Shown here one piece after another: positions 1 to 13,025 of a stretch of 43,724 nt of DNA. This DNA comes from Hydrogenophaga sp. (GTDB lineage Bacteria; Pseudomonadota; Gammaproteobacteria; Burkholderiales; Burkholderiaceae_C): the NCBI RefSeq assembly GCF_019635465.1, contig NZ_JAHBZK010000016.1, forward strand, positions 78,500 through 122,223, written 5' to 3'. The first letter of the stretch is position 1. Each line of letters opens with the position of its first letter. Made by a program: the position numbers and the translations under genes. Under the pieces are notes generated by a model. The model ran no database searches. It saw only the letters and a program-made list of their open reading frames with translations, and had not been told where the DNA came from.

Positions 1-4790
<4,790 letters not shown>

Positions 4791-5065
4791 GGAGGGGTTC
4801 CCGGATGCGAAGCGGAAGATTCTAGGAACTGCGCCGGGGGAGCGCCCCGAACGCCGCAAAGTCCCTGAATGCGCCTGGGAACGGGTCGCAGCGGCCATTG
4901 CGCCTGAAACGTTCTCGTCCGGGCATGGCGGCACCCATGAAGTCGACTGCATACCTTGCCCGGCCGACCGCCGCTTGGGTCTGTTCGCCCGCCCTACGTC
5001 ATTTCCACACTGTTACCCCTCGCGGCAATTGCACAGAATCGCGCGCCCTACCTCAGGAGACTCCC

Positions 5066-6172
5066 ATGACCGCACCGTGGTTCGCCGGCTTGCTGCTTGC
5101 GCTGGCCTGCAGCGCCTCCCATGCCCAGCTGCGCATCGGCCAGCCGTCCGGCTTCACCGGATCGGTGGCCGCCGGCGTCAAGGAAAACACCGAAGGCGCC
5201 AAGCTCTACATCGACGCCGTCAACGCCCGCGGCGGTGTGCATGGCCAGAAGGTGGAATTGATTTCGGTGGACGACCAGTTCAAGCCGCAGGTGACCGTGC
5301 AGGTGTCGCGCGAGCTGATCACCAAGCAAGGGGTGCTGGCGCTGTTCCTCAACCGGGGCACGCCGCACGCCCAGGCGCTGTTGCCACTGCTGGCCGAATT
5401 GAAGGTGCCGCTGGTGGCGCCCAGCACCGGCGCCATGGCCCTGCACGATCCGGTCAACCCCTGGGTATTCAACGTGCGCGCCACCTACCAGCGCGAAGCA
5501 GCGCGTGCCATCGAGCACCTGGCCAGCATCGGCCAGACCCGCATCGCGGTGCTCGAGACCGACGACACCTTTGGCGCCGATGGCGCAGCAGGCGCCATGC
5601 TGGGTTTTGCCAAAGTCAAGCTCGAACCCGTGTTGCGCCAGAAGACCCCGCGCGAGAAGCCGGACTTCAGCGCCGTGGCCAAGGAGATTGCCGGCCTGCA
5701 GGCCCACGCCGTCATGGTGATCGCGTCGGCGGGCAACACCGCCAACGCCGTCAAGGCCTTGCGCGCGGCGGGCTCGCGTGCACAGGTGGTCACGCTGTCG
5801 AACAACGCATCGGAAGGTTTCATCAACCTGCTGGGCGAGCACGCCCGCGGCGTGATCGTGACCCAGGTGTTCCCGAACGAACGGTCGGTCAGCTATCCGC
5901 TGATCAAGGAGGCGCAGGACCTGGCGCGCGATCGCGGCCTCGACGGCGTGTCGCCGGCCATGATGGAAGGCTTCGCCGGTGCCAAGGTGCTGGTGGAGGG
6001 TCTGCGCCGCGCCGGCCCCAACCCCACACCGCAGAAGCTGCGCGACGCACTGGAAGGCATGAGCCGCTACGACCTGGGGGGTCTGACGGTCAGCTACAGC
6101 CCCACCAACCACACCGGGCTGGACTTCGCCGACCTGTCCATCGTCGACGGCAGTGGGCGCTTCCGGCGCTGA
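5066..6172 (+). CDS. Periplasmic ABC-transporter substrate-binding protein, LivK/branched-chain amino acid type
   Basis: 368 residues from the ATG at 5066, chosen because AGGAGA at 5055-5060 precedes it and a signal peptide follows at once (hydrophobic LLLALACSASHA, likely cleaved before QLRIGQ). The open frame extends upstream to 4898 but without a signal peptide. The body has the type I periplasmic-binding fold of the Leu/Ile/Val family: IGQPSGFTGS near the mature N-terminus, NARGGVHGQKVEL, and a second lobe with VLETDDTFGADG. It should bind a small amide, amino acid or aromatic ligand in the periplasm. No permease or ATPase genes adjoin it, so it is an orphan; the ligand cannot be read from sequence. 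It is divergent from uvrA across about 275 bp. Confidence 0.88.
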   Translation: MTAPWFAGLLLALACSASHAQLRIGQPSGFTGSVAAGVKENTEGAKLYIDAVNARGGVHGQKVELISVDDQFKPQVTVQVSRELITKQGVLALFLNRGTPHAQALLPLLAELKVPLVAPSTGAMALHDPVNPWVFNVRATYQREAARAIEHLASIGQTRIAVLETDDTFGADGAAGAMLGFAKVKLEPVLRQKTPREKPDFSAVAKEIAGLQAHAVMVIASAGNTANAVKALRAAGSRAQVVTLSNNASEGFINLLGEHARGVIVTQVFPNERSVSYPLIKEAQDLARDRGLDGVSPAMMEGFAGAKVLVEGLRRAGPNPTPQKLRDALEGMSRYDLGGLTVSYSPTNHTGLDFADLSIVDGSGRFRR

Positions 6173-6311
6173 CCCAGGCTGACATCGGGCTGACCAACGC
6201 GGCCACATTCATCGCTTGGCCGCCGGCTGGTGGAACCAGCGCAAGGCAACCGCCACTGAACGAGCGCCCGCGACCACAAGTCGCAGGCGACCCATCAATG
6301 GAAGGGCCCAC

Positions 6312-6764
6312 ATGCCGAAACTCCCCACGGTTGCGCTGACCCGATTTCAGGCCTTGGTCGAAGACATCCGCAAGGCCCTGGCGGCGCGCGGCGATGCACA
6401 CCGCCCTGCCCACCATCGACAGAATCTGAGTGCCGAGTTCGTCGTGGGCGATGTTGCCTTCGACCTGCTTCACCTGCAGCAAGGTCCGAGCGGTCGCCCC
6501 TGTTTCCTGCTTCAATGCCGTTGCGGCTCGGTGACGCACCCGCAGGGCGAGCAGGTGATGAGAGACCTGCTGTCACGTCGCGCCTCAAGCGACCCGGCCT
6601 TGCCTGGCGCGGTCGGGGTCAACGGGCGGGGCGAATTGATGATGGTCAGTCTGCTCCAGGCAGGCAGCGAACAGGCGGCCCGCCACCTGAGCAACAGCAT
6701 GGTCGAACTGAGTGAGGTTGTGAGCCGCTGGCGCGACGCCCAGCGGCCCCGCTTGCTGCACTGA
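6312..6764 (+). CDS. Small protein, possibly CesT/type III-chaperone-like
   Basis: 150 residues from ATG 6312, preceded by a GGAAGGG ribosome site at 6300-6306. I do not firmly recognise it. Size, a hydrophobic strand pattern (FVVGDVAFDLLHL, CFLLQCRCGSV) and the C-terminal half (GRGELMMVSLL then an amphipathic helix ending SRWRD) resemble the CesT/SycE fold of type III secretion chaperones, which also occurs in orphan proteins. No secretion genes lie nearby. The frame is open from 6216, but the upstream residues are basic and low-complexity with no ribosome site. It runs convergent with uspA, separated by 33 bp. Confidence 0.55.
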   Translation: MPKLPTVALTRFQALVEDIRKALAARGDAHRPAHHRQNLSAEFVVGDVAFDLLHLQQGPSGRPCFLLQCRCGSVTHPQGEQVMRDLLSRRASSDPALPGAVGVNGRGELMMVSLLQAGSEQAARHLSNSMVELSEVVSRWRDAQRPRLLH

Positions 6765-6797
6765 CCTGCGCGTCGAGACCGGCAGGCCGCGATGCGC

Positions 6798-7235
6798 TCA
6801 GCCCTTGACGATCAGCACCGGCAGCTCGGCGTGCGTCAGCACCTTCTGCGCCACGCTGCCCAGGATCAGCGCCTTGACGCCCTGGCGCCCATGGGAGCCC
6901 ATCACCACGAGGTCGCAGCCTTCGGCCTTGGCGGTCTCCAGGATGCCTTCCCACACCATGTTGCGCTCGATGGTGTCGCCCGCAAACGGCACGCCACGCT
7001 CCTGGCAGGCCTTGGCCACCAGGTCGAGCGCCGCACCGGCCACGCGCTTGGCGTCGCTGAGGTAGCTCTGCAGCCCCACGGCCGACGCATCACCGATGCC
7101 GATGTACGGGAACGGGTCGATCACGTAGATGCCGACGACCTGCCCACCCGAGCCCTTGGCCATGTCGGCGGCCATGGCCGCGGCCTTGCCACCGACATCC
7201 GAGCCGTCGGTGGGAACAAGAATCTTTTTGAACAT
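6798..7235 (-). CDS. uspA: Universal stress protein, UspA family (FNR-box promoter)
   Basis: 145 residues; the ATG at 7235 is set by an AGGAGA site a few bases upstream and by MFKKILVPTDGS, the standard Usp N-terminus. The ATP-binding signature GSHGRQG...GSVAQKVL near residues 112-132 and the final strand LPVLIVKG are intact, so this is likely the ATP-binding class. Usp proteins are cytoplasmic dimers supporting survival under starvation or low oxygen. Just upstream, overlapping the 3' end of fdsA, is a perfect TTGAT-N4-ATCAA site; with CAGAAT as -10 it fits an oxygen-regulated class II promoter. The gene is therefore probably induced under microaerobic or anaerobic conditions independently of formate dehydrogenase. 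Confidence 0.93.
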   Translation of the reverse strand: MFKKILVPTDGSDVGGKAAAMAADMAKGSGGQVVGIYVIDPFPYIGIGDASAVGLQSYLSDAKRVAGAALDLVAKACQERGVPFAGDTIERNMVWEGILETAKAEGCDLVVMGSHGRQGVKALILGSVAQKVLTHAELPVLIVKG

Positions 7236-7266
7236 GCGGGTCTCCTGAGGCTGAAAGGGATGGCCC

Positions 7267-7308
7267 ATTCTGGGTGCCATGCGCGCCCCGGCCCTTGATG
7301 CGCATCAA
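7267..7308 (-). promoter_or_regulatory. FNR/ANR-type promoter of uspA
   Basis: TTGATGCGCATCAA at 7295-7308 matches the FNR/ANR consensus TTGAT-N4-ATCAA at every fixed position and sits in a 16-bp perfect palindrome (7294-7309). On the minus strand CAGAAT at 7272-7267 can serve as -10; a start near 7260 would put the box centre at about -41.5, the class II activator spacing. The ribosome site and ATG of uspA follow. The box overlaps the last codons of fdsA. Confidence 0.7.
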
Positions 7309-10127
7309 GCCGCGGGCCGTACGTCCACCGCACAGTACTTGAGCTCCGCAATCTTGCCCACCGGGTCGAGCGCGGGGTTCGTCAGCAGGTTGGCCGCGGC
7401 CTCGGCATAGGCGAACGGAATGAACGCCGTGTCCACCGGCACGGCTTCGTCCAGACGCACCGGCAGCGTGATGGCGCCACGGCGCGAAGACACCCTCGCC
7501 ATCGCGCCCACACCGAGCGCCAGGCGGTTGGCGGTGAGCGGGTTCAGGCTCACCACCGGGCCGGGTTCGAGCGCGTCGAGCACCTGGCTGCGCCGGGTCA
7601 TGCTGCCGGTGTGCCAGTGCTCGAGCTGGCGACCGGTGATGAGCACCATGGGGTACACGGCGTCGGGTGTCTCCGCGGGCCCCTTCAGCGCAGCGGGCAC
7701 CAGCAACGCCCGACCGTCGGCGGTCGGGAAGCCATCGCCAAACACCACCGGCTGCCCCGGGTCGGTTTCGTCGGCCACGGGGTAGGTCACGGCACCCGCA
7801 TGCCACAGACGCGACCAGCTCAGTCCGCGGATGCTGGGCATGAGCGCGCGCATTTCCTCGTACACCGCGCCGATGCCCACGCTCGGGTCTTCGTCGGCCC
7901 GGCCGTCGGGCGCGATGTTGTAGCTCCAGCCCAGGTTGAGCTGGCAGGCCAGTTGTTCGGTGATCCAGGCGTCGGCGCGCGCCTCGCCCGGCGACCCGAC
8001 CGCCTTGCGCCCCAGTTGCACGCAGCGATCGGTGTTGGTCACGCTGCCGGTCTTCTCGGGCCAGGCGGTGGCGGGCAACACCACGTCGGCCAGGCTGGCG
8101 GTCTCGGTGAGAAAGATGTCCTGCACCACAAGGTGCTGCAACCCGGCCAGCGCCTCGCGCGCGTGCGCCGCGTCGGGGTCGCTCATGGCGGGGTTCTCGC
8201 CCTGGATCAGCATGGCCTTGATGGCGCCCCGGTGCGCGGCGTCGATGATCTCCACCACGGTCAGGCCCGGCTCGCTGCCCAGTGCATCGGGCGGCAGGCC
8301 CCAGAGCGCTTCGGCCTGGTGGCGCGCGGCGGCATCGCCCACGCGCGCGTAGTCCGGCAACACCATGGGAATGAGGCCGGCGTCGCTGGCACCCTGCACA
8401 TTGTTCTGCCCCCGCAGCGGGTGCAGGCCGGTGCCTGGGCGGCCGATCTGACCGGTGACCAGCGCCAGCGCTATGAGGCAGCGCGCGTTGTCGGTGCCGT
8501 GGGTGTGCTGGCTGATGCCCATGCCCCAGAGGATCATGGCGTTCTTCGCACTGGCATAAGCGCGTGCGACTTGACGCAGGGTCTCCGCGTCGATCCCGCA
8601 CACAGGCGCCATGGCCTCGGGCGAAAAGTCCGCCACGTGCGCCTGAATGAGCGCGAAGTCGCGCGTGTGGGCGGCGATGTAGTCGGGGTCGGTGAGGCCC
8701 TCGGTCACGATGACATGCAGCATGGCGTTGAGCATGGCAACGTCGCTGCCGGGCTTGAAGCCCAGGTAGCGCCAGGCGTGACGCGCCAGCTCGGTGCGGC
8801 GCGGATCGGCCAGCACCAGGCGCGTGCCGCGCCGCACCGCGTTCTTGATCCAGGTCGCGCCCACCGGGTGGTTCTGCGCCGGGTTGGCGCCGATGAGCAG
8901 CACGAAGTCGGCGTGGGCCACATCGCGCAGCGGATTGGTCACCACCGCAGAGCCCAGACCCTCCATGAGGGCGGCCACGCTGGAGGCGTGACACAGCCGT
9001 GTGCAGTGATCGACGTTGTGGGTGCGAAAGGCGCTGCGCACCAGCTTCTGGAACAGGTAGGCCTCTTCGTTGGTGCCCTTGGCCGAGCCAAAGCCGGCCA
9101 CCGGGCTGGCACGGCCCCGCGCCGAGGTGGCCGCCAGCGCCTTGCGAAAACCGGCTGCGGCAGTGGCCAGGGCCTCGTCCCAGCTCACCTCGCGAAACCG
9201 CTCGCGCACCTCATCCGGTGTCAGCCGACGGCCCACATCGCCCGGGTCCTTGGGCACACCGGCGCGGCGCACCAGAGGCCGCGTCAGGCGCTCCGGGCTG
9301 TGTGCGTAATCAAAACCGAAACGGCCTTTGACGCACAGGCGGCCTTCGTTGGCCGGACCATCGATGCCTTCGACGTGCGCAATGCGGCCGTCATCACCCA
9401 CGTGGTAGCGCAGCTGGCAGCCCACACCACAGAAGGGGCAGACCGAGTCCACCTGCTTGACCGAGGGCTTGGCGAACGCGCCATTGGCCGGTGCGATCGC
9501 ACCCGTGGGGCAGGCCTGCACACACTCGCCGCAGGCCACGCAGGTGCTCGCGCCCATGGGGTCGTCCTGATCGAACACGATCTGCGCGTGACCGCCGCGA
9601 AACGCCAGGCCCAGCACGTCGTTGCCCTGCGTCTCGCGGCAGGCGCGGATGCAGCGGGTGCACTGGATGCAGGCGTCGCGGTTGACCGCCATCGCCGGGT
9701 GGCTGAGGTCCGGCGCCACGGCCTCGCGCGGCGCAAAGTGGTCGGCACGCGCGCCGGCGCTCTGGGCCCAGCGCAGCAGTTCGCTGTCGTGTTTGAGCTG
9801 TGCCGAATCGGGCGCGTCGGCGATCAGCAGCTCGAGCACGGTGCGGCGTGCGTTGACGGCGCGCGCGCTGTCGGTGTGCACCACCATGCCAGCGCTCGGG
9901 GCGCGGCAGCACGAAGGGGCCAGCACGCGCTCGCCGTCGATCTCGACCACGCAGGCGCGGCAGTTGCCGGCGGGGCGCAGTCCGTCGCTGGCGCACAGGC
10001 GCGGCAGCACGACACCCGCGCGTTCGGCCGCCTGCAGCAGCGTCTCGCCGGGCGCGGCCTCGACCGCGCGGCCGTCGAGCGTGAAGGCCACGGGTTGGGC
10101 CTGTTCGGGCAGGTCGTCGGTTTTCAC
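7305..10127 (-). CDS. fdsA: NAD-dependent formate dehydrogenase, catalytic alpha subunit (Mo/W bis-MGD)
   Basis: 940 residues. It oxidises formate to CO2 and passes electrons through Fe-S clusters to the diaphorase subunit. It starts at GTG 10127, which overlaps the TGA of the upstream gene (GTGA) and has AGGAGGTGGGG before it. Order: N-terminal [2Fe-2S] domain (C45, C56, C59, C73/74); ferredoxin pair CIQCTRCIRAC (C153-C163) and CVACGECVQAC (C196-C206); proximal [4Fe-4S] C230, C233, C237, C265; then the molybdopterin domain with the HCTRLCH segment, whose C379 is the expected metal ligand. The His-Cys3 cluster usual between the [2Fe-2S] and ferredoxin domains has no cysteines here (residues 75-150). 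No fdhD/fdsC, fdsD or cofactor genes adjoin. Closest recalled architecture: Methylobacterium FDH1. Confidence 0.93.
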   Translation of the reverse strand: MKTDDLPEQAQPVAFTLDGRAVEAAPGETLLQAAERAGVVLPRLCASDGLRPAGNCRACVVEIDGERVLAPSCCRAPSAGMVVHTDSARAVNARRTVLELLIADAPDSAQLKHDSELLRWAQSAGARADHFAPREAVAPDLSHPAMAVNRDACIQCTRCIRACRETQGNDVLGLAFRGGHAQIVFDQDDPMGASTCVACGECVQACPTGAIAPANGAFAKPSVKQVDSVCPFCGVGCQLRYHVGDDGRIAHVEGIDGPANEGRLCVKGRFGFDYAHSPERLTRPLVRRAGVPKDPGDVGRRLTPDEVRERFREVSWDEALATAAAGFRKALAATSARGRASPVAGFGSAKGTNEEAYLFQKLVRSAFRTHNVDHCTRLCHASSVAALMEGLGSAVVTNPLRDVAHADFVLLIGANPAQNHPVGATWIKNAVRRGTRLVLADPRRTELARHAWRYLGFKPGSDVAMLNAMLHVIVTEGLTDPDYIAAHTRDFALIQAHVADFSPEAMAPVCGIDAETLRQVARAYASAKNAMILWGMGISQHTHGTDNARCLIALALVTGQIGRPGTGLHPLRGQNNVQGASDAGLIPMVLPDYARVGDAAARHQAEALWGLPPDALGSEPGLTVVEIIDAAHRGAIKAMLIQGENPAMSDPDAAHAREALAGLQHLVVQDIFLTETASLADVVLPATAWPEKTGSVTNTDRCVQLGRKAVGSPGEARADAWITEQLACQLNLGWSYNIAPDGRADEDPSVGIGAVYEEMRALMPSIRGLSWSRLWHAGAVTYPVADETDPGQPVVFGDGFPTADGRALLVPAALKGPAETPDAVYPMVLITGRQLEHWHTGSMTRRSQVLDALEPGPVVSLNPLTANRLALGVGAMARVSSRRGAITLPVRLDEAVPVDTAFIPFAYAEAAANLLTNPALDPVGKIAELKYCAVDVRPAA

Positions 10128-11848
10128 AGCCCCACCTCCTGAGGAAAGAACCGGCGCACGCTGTCGACCGGGTTGGGCGCCGCCTGCCCCAGGCCGCAGA
10201 TGCTGGCGTCGCGCATCACAGTTGAGAGTTCGTCCATGCGGTGCACGTCCCAGGTCGGCGCCTGCATCAGGCGCACCAGCTGACCAGTGCCCGCGCGGCA
10301 CGGGGTGCATTGGCCACAGGACTCGTGTTCGAAGAAACGCATCAGGTTCAACGCGGCGTCGCGCGCACGGTCCTGTTCGCCCATGACCACCACCGCCATC
10401 GAACCGACGAAGGCGCCATGCTCGGCCAGCGTGTCGAAGTCCAGCGGCACATCGGCCAGCGACGCCGGCAGGATGCCGCCCGAGGCGCCGCCCGGCAGGA
10501 AGGCGTACAGCGTGTGACCGTCGGCCATGCCACCGCAATGCTCGTCGATGAGCTCGCGCAGCGTGATGCCCGCGGGCGCAAGGTGCACGCCGGGCTGTCG
10601 CACGCGGCCCGACACCGAGAAGCGCCGCAGGCCGTGGCGGCCACGCCGCCCTTGCGCTGCCCAGCCGGCACCGCCGTGCGCCAGCAAGGCGGACACCCAC
10701 CACAGGGTCTCGAGGTTGTGCGCCAGCGTGGGCCGGCCGAACACACCGTTGAGCGCCACGATGGGTGGCTTCAGGCGCGGCAGGCCGCGCCGGCCTTCGA
10801 TCGATTCGATCAGTGCCGACTCCTCGCCGCAGATGTAGGCACCGGCACCGCGGCGCAGCTCCAGCACCGGCGGCGTGTACCCCGGAAAGCGCTCGCGCAG
10901 CGCCTGCACCTGGCCAGCGAGCGCATCGAGTTCGCGCTGCAGCAGCGCACGGGCATCGTGGTATTCGTCGCGCAGGTAGAGCCATACATGGCTCAAGCCC
11001 ACCACCTCGGCCGCGATGAGCACGCCCTCCAGCACCTGCGGCGCGCCGCTGACCAGCACCTGCCAGTCCTTGAAGGTGCCGACCTCGCCTTCGTCGATGT
11101 TGACCACACCATGGCGCGGCCCCGGCTGCGCGCGCACCGTCTCCCACTTGCGCCAGGCGGGAAAGCCGGCACCACCGAGGCCGCGCAAATCGGCGGCCTT
11201 GAGTTCGGCAATCACCTGTTCGGGCGTGCACTCGCCCGAGAGCAGGCGCTGCAGTTGCGCGAGGTCGCTGGGCGCGGGTGCCAGCAGCGGCCGCGCCTGC
11301 GTCGCGCCCTGGTCGACCAGGCGGGTCACCGCCTCGGGTGTGGCATCGGGCAACTGGTGCTGCCCCACGCAGGCGGCGGGCGCGTGGTGGCACAGGCCGA
11401 TGCAGGGCGCCTCTTCCACCACCACACCATCGCGCCCTTGCAGCGCATCGCGGCTGCCTTGCAGCAAGGTGTCGGCGCCGGCCATGCTGCAGGCCAGACT
11501 GGTGCAGACACGTACCCGCGTGGCGGCCACCGACTCGTCGTCATCGACTACGTTGAAGTGGTGATAGAAGCTGGCGACCTCAAACACCTCGACCTGGCTC
11601 AGGCGCAACCGCTCGGCCAGCGCCGCCAGGTGGCTGCGCCGCAGCGCGCCCTCGGCGTCGTTGAGGCGGTGCAGGTGCTCGATCAGCAGGTCGGCGCGCG
11701 GCTCGAGCCCGCCACACAACCCGGCCACGCGCTCGCGCGCGGCGACTTGCACCTGTCGGCCTTTCGGGGTGCGTCGGGCCGCGCCGCGGGCCTGGCGTTC
11801 GAGCGGGCGGATGGGAATCACCACCGGGGTGTCTTGGGGGTTGTTCAT
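10124..11848 (-). CDS. fdsB: Formate dehydrogenase diaphorase subunit, fused FdsG-FdsB (NuoE-NuoF)
   Basis: 574 residues from ATG 11848. Residues about 30-190 form a NuoE/FdsG domain with the [2Fe-2S] ligands C115, C120, C149 and C153. Residues about 200-574 form a NuoF/FdsB domain with the glycine-rich RGLGGAGFP (222-230) for FMN/NADH, the CGEESALIESIEG motif, and C-terminal [4Fe-4S] ligands in SCGQCTPC plus a distal ICGLG. It transfers formate-derived electrons to NAD+. In fdsGBA operons these are two genes; here they are one polypeptide, as in Methylobacterium Fdh1B (family knowledge). It is translationally coupled to fdsA by a 4-base overlap. The frame extends upstream to 11926, through the intergenic inverted repeat, which argues against a longer start. 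Confidence 0.92.
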   Translation of the reverse strand: MNNPQDTPVVIPIRPLERQARGAARRTPKGRQVQVAARERVAGLCGGLEPRADLLIEHLHRLNDAEGALRRSHLAALAERLRLSQVEVFEVASFYHHFNVVDDDESVAATRVRVCTSLACSMAGADTLLQGSRDALQGRDGVVVEEAPCIGLCHHAPAACVGQHQLPDATPEAVTRLVDQGATQARPLLAPAPSDLAQLQRLLSGECTPEQVIAELKAADLRGLGGAGFPAWRKWETVRAQPGPRHGVVNIDEGEVGTFKDWQVLVSGAPQVLEGVLIAAEVVGLSHVWLYLRDEYHDARALLQRELDALAGQVQALRERFPGYTPPVLELRRGAGAYICGEESALIESIEGRRGLPRLKPPIVALNGVFGRPTLAHNLETLWWVSALLAHGGAGWAAQGRRGRHGLRRFSVSGRVRQPGVHLAPAGITLRELIDEHCGGMADGHTLYAFLPGGASGGILPASLADVPLDFDTLAEHGAFVGSMAVVVMGEQDRARDAALNLMRFFEHESCGQCTPCRAGTGQLVRLMQAPTWDVHRMDELSTVMRDASICGLGQAAPNPVDSVRRFFPQEVGL

Positions 11849-11881
11849 CGTGCGGGCAGCGTAGCACCATGCAATGCACTT

Positions 11882-11903
11882 AATATGTTTGTGCCTGCAT
11901 ATT
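11882..11903. promoter_or_regulatory. Inverted repeat in the formate dehydrogenase/regulator divergent promoter
   Basis: AATATG (11882-11887) and CATATT (11898-11903) are perfect inverted half-sites spaced by 10 bp, in the only 70 bp between the divergent fdsB (start 11848) and the regulator gene (start 11919). The segment is noticeably AT-rich for this genome. It is a candidate operator for the regulator, but no factor is shown. Confidence 0.45.
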
Positions 11904-11918
11904 GAAGACAGCGAGCCC

Positions 11919-13025
11919 ATGGCCACCCGAACAGCACCACCCCCACTGCATGTGAGCGTGCAACCGCACTGGCGAGTTGGTCGCGACGCTCAGGACACGC
12001 TCGACGCCACCGCCCTGCTCGACCTGCTGGCCACCGTGCAGGGCACCGGCAGCATTGCGCAGGCCGGGCGAGAACTGGGCTTGTCGTACCGGCATGTGTG
12101 GGGCCTGCTGCAGCAGGCGGAGGCGCTGTTCGGCGAACCCCTGCTGCTGCGCGGTCGCGGCCGTGGTTCGGCACTCACTGCGCTGGGTGAAAAGCTGGTG
12201 TGGGCCGACGCGCGCATCGGTGCGCGGCTGCAGCCCTTGCTGGAGTCCTTGTCGTCGGAGCTGGAAGGCGAACTGGGGCGCGTGCAGCGGCGCGCCGCGC
12301 AAACGCAGACCCCGCGCCTGCACGCCAGCCACGGCTTCGCGGTGGCGGCGCTGCGTGAGTTGCTGACGGCGGACGAGGTCGCCGTGGACGTGCGCTACCG
12401 CAACAGCCTGGAGTCGGTGGCGGCACTGGCGCAGGGCGAGTGTGAGCTGGCCGGTTTTCACGTGCCGCTGGGCGAATTCGAAGCCGCCGCCGCGCAACGC
12501 TTTCTGACCTGGCTGCGCCCCGACGAGCACCGCCTGGTGCACCTGGCGGTGCGTGCGCAAGGCCTGTTCGTGGCGCCCGGCAATCCGCTGGCCGTACACA
12601 GCATCGACGACCTGACCCGCCCCGGGCTGCGCTTCGTCAACCGCCCCGAAGGCTCGGGCACGCGGGTGCTGACAGAACTGCTGCTGCAACGCCACGGCAT
12701 CTCGCCGCGCGCGGTCACTGGCTACGACAACACCGAACTGACCCACGCCGCCGTGGCCGCCTACGTGGCCAGCGGCATGGCCGATGTCGGCATCGGCGTG
12801 CAGACCGCTGCGCACCGCTTCGGCCTGCACTTCATTCCCCTGCTGCGCGAGCGCTACTTCTTTGCCGTGCCCGCCGATGCCTTGCGACAGGACCGGTTGC
12901 GTCCGGTGCTCGCTGTGCTGCGTTCGACCGCATTTCGCTCGCGCGTGGCCGCACTCAAGGGTTACGAGGCGGCCCACACCGGCGAGGTGCTGACCCTGAC
13001 CGAGGCCTTCGGCCGATCCAGCTGA
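11919..13025 (+). CDS. ModE-like HTH regulator with substrate-binding (PBP-like) domain
   Basis: 368 residues from ATG 11919. Residues about 20-110 form a ModE/LysR-type winged helix (GSIAQAGRELGLSYRHVWGLL, then LLRGRGRGSALTALGEKL). Residues about 130-350 form a periplasmic-binding-like sensor of the COG1910/PF12727 kind (RFVNRPEGSGTRVLTELLL, then YVASGMADVGIGVQ). Such proteins often sense molybdate, tungstate or a cofactor precursor; with a divergent Mo/W formate dehydrogenase it probably controls that operon. An in-frame ATG at 11874 exists but lies on the inverted repeat, so the later start is preferred. It ends one base before the convergent isomerase gene. Confidence 0.85.
   Translation: MATRTAPPPLHVSVQPHWRVGRDAQDTLDATALLDLLATVQGTGSIAQAGRELGLSYRHVWGLLQQAEALFGEPLLLRGRGRGSALTALGEKLVWADARIGARLQPLLESLSSELEGELGRVQRRAAQTQTPRLHASHGFAVAALRELLTADEVAVDVRYRNSLESVAALAQGECELAGFHVPLGEFEAAAAQRFLTWLRPDEHRLVHLAVRAQGLFVAPGNPLAVHSIDDLTRPGLRFVNRPEGSGTRVLTELLLQRHGISPRAVTGYDNTELTHAAVAAYVASGMADVGIGVQTAAHRFGLHFIPLLRERYFFAVPADALRQDRLRPVLAVLRSTAFRSRVAALKGYEAAHTGEVLTLTEAFGRSS

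Noticed and set aside
4791-5065. LexA (SOS) box for uvrA
   Set aside because: No CTGT-N8-ACAG-like site was found in the divergent region.
7611-10142. Plus-strand open frame of 843 codons over fdsA
   Set aside because: The opposite strand encodes an intact formate dehydrogenase with all motifs; the plus frame has no recognisable domain.
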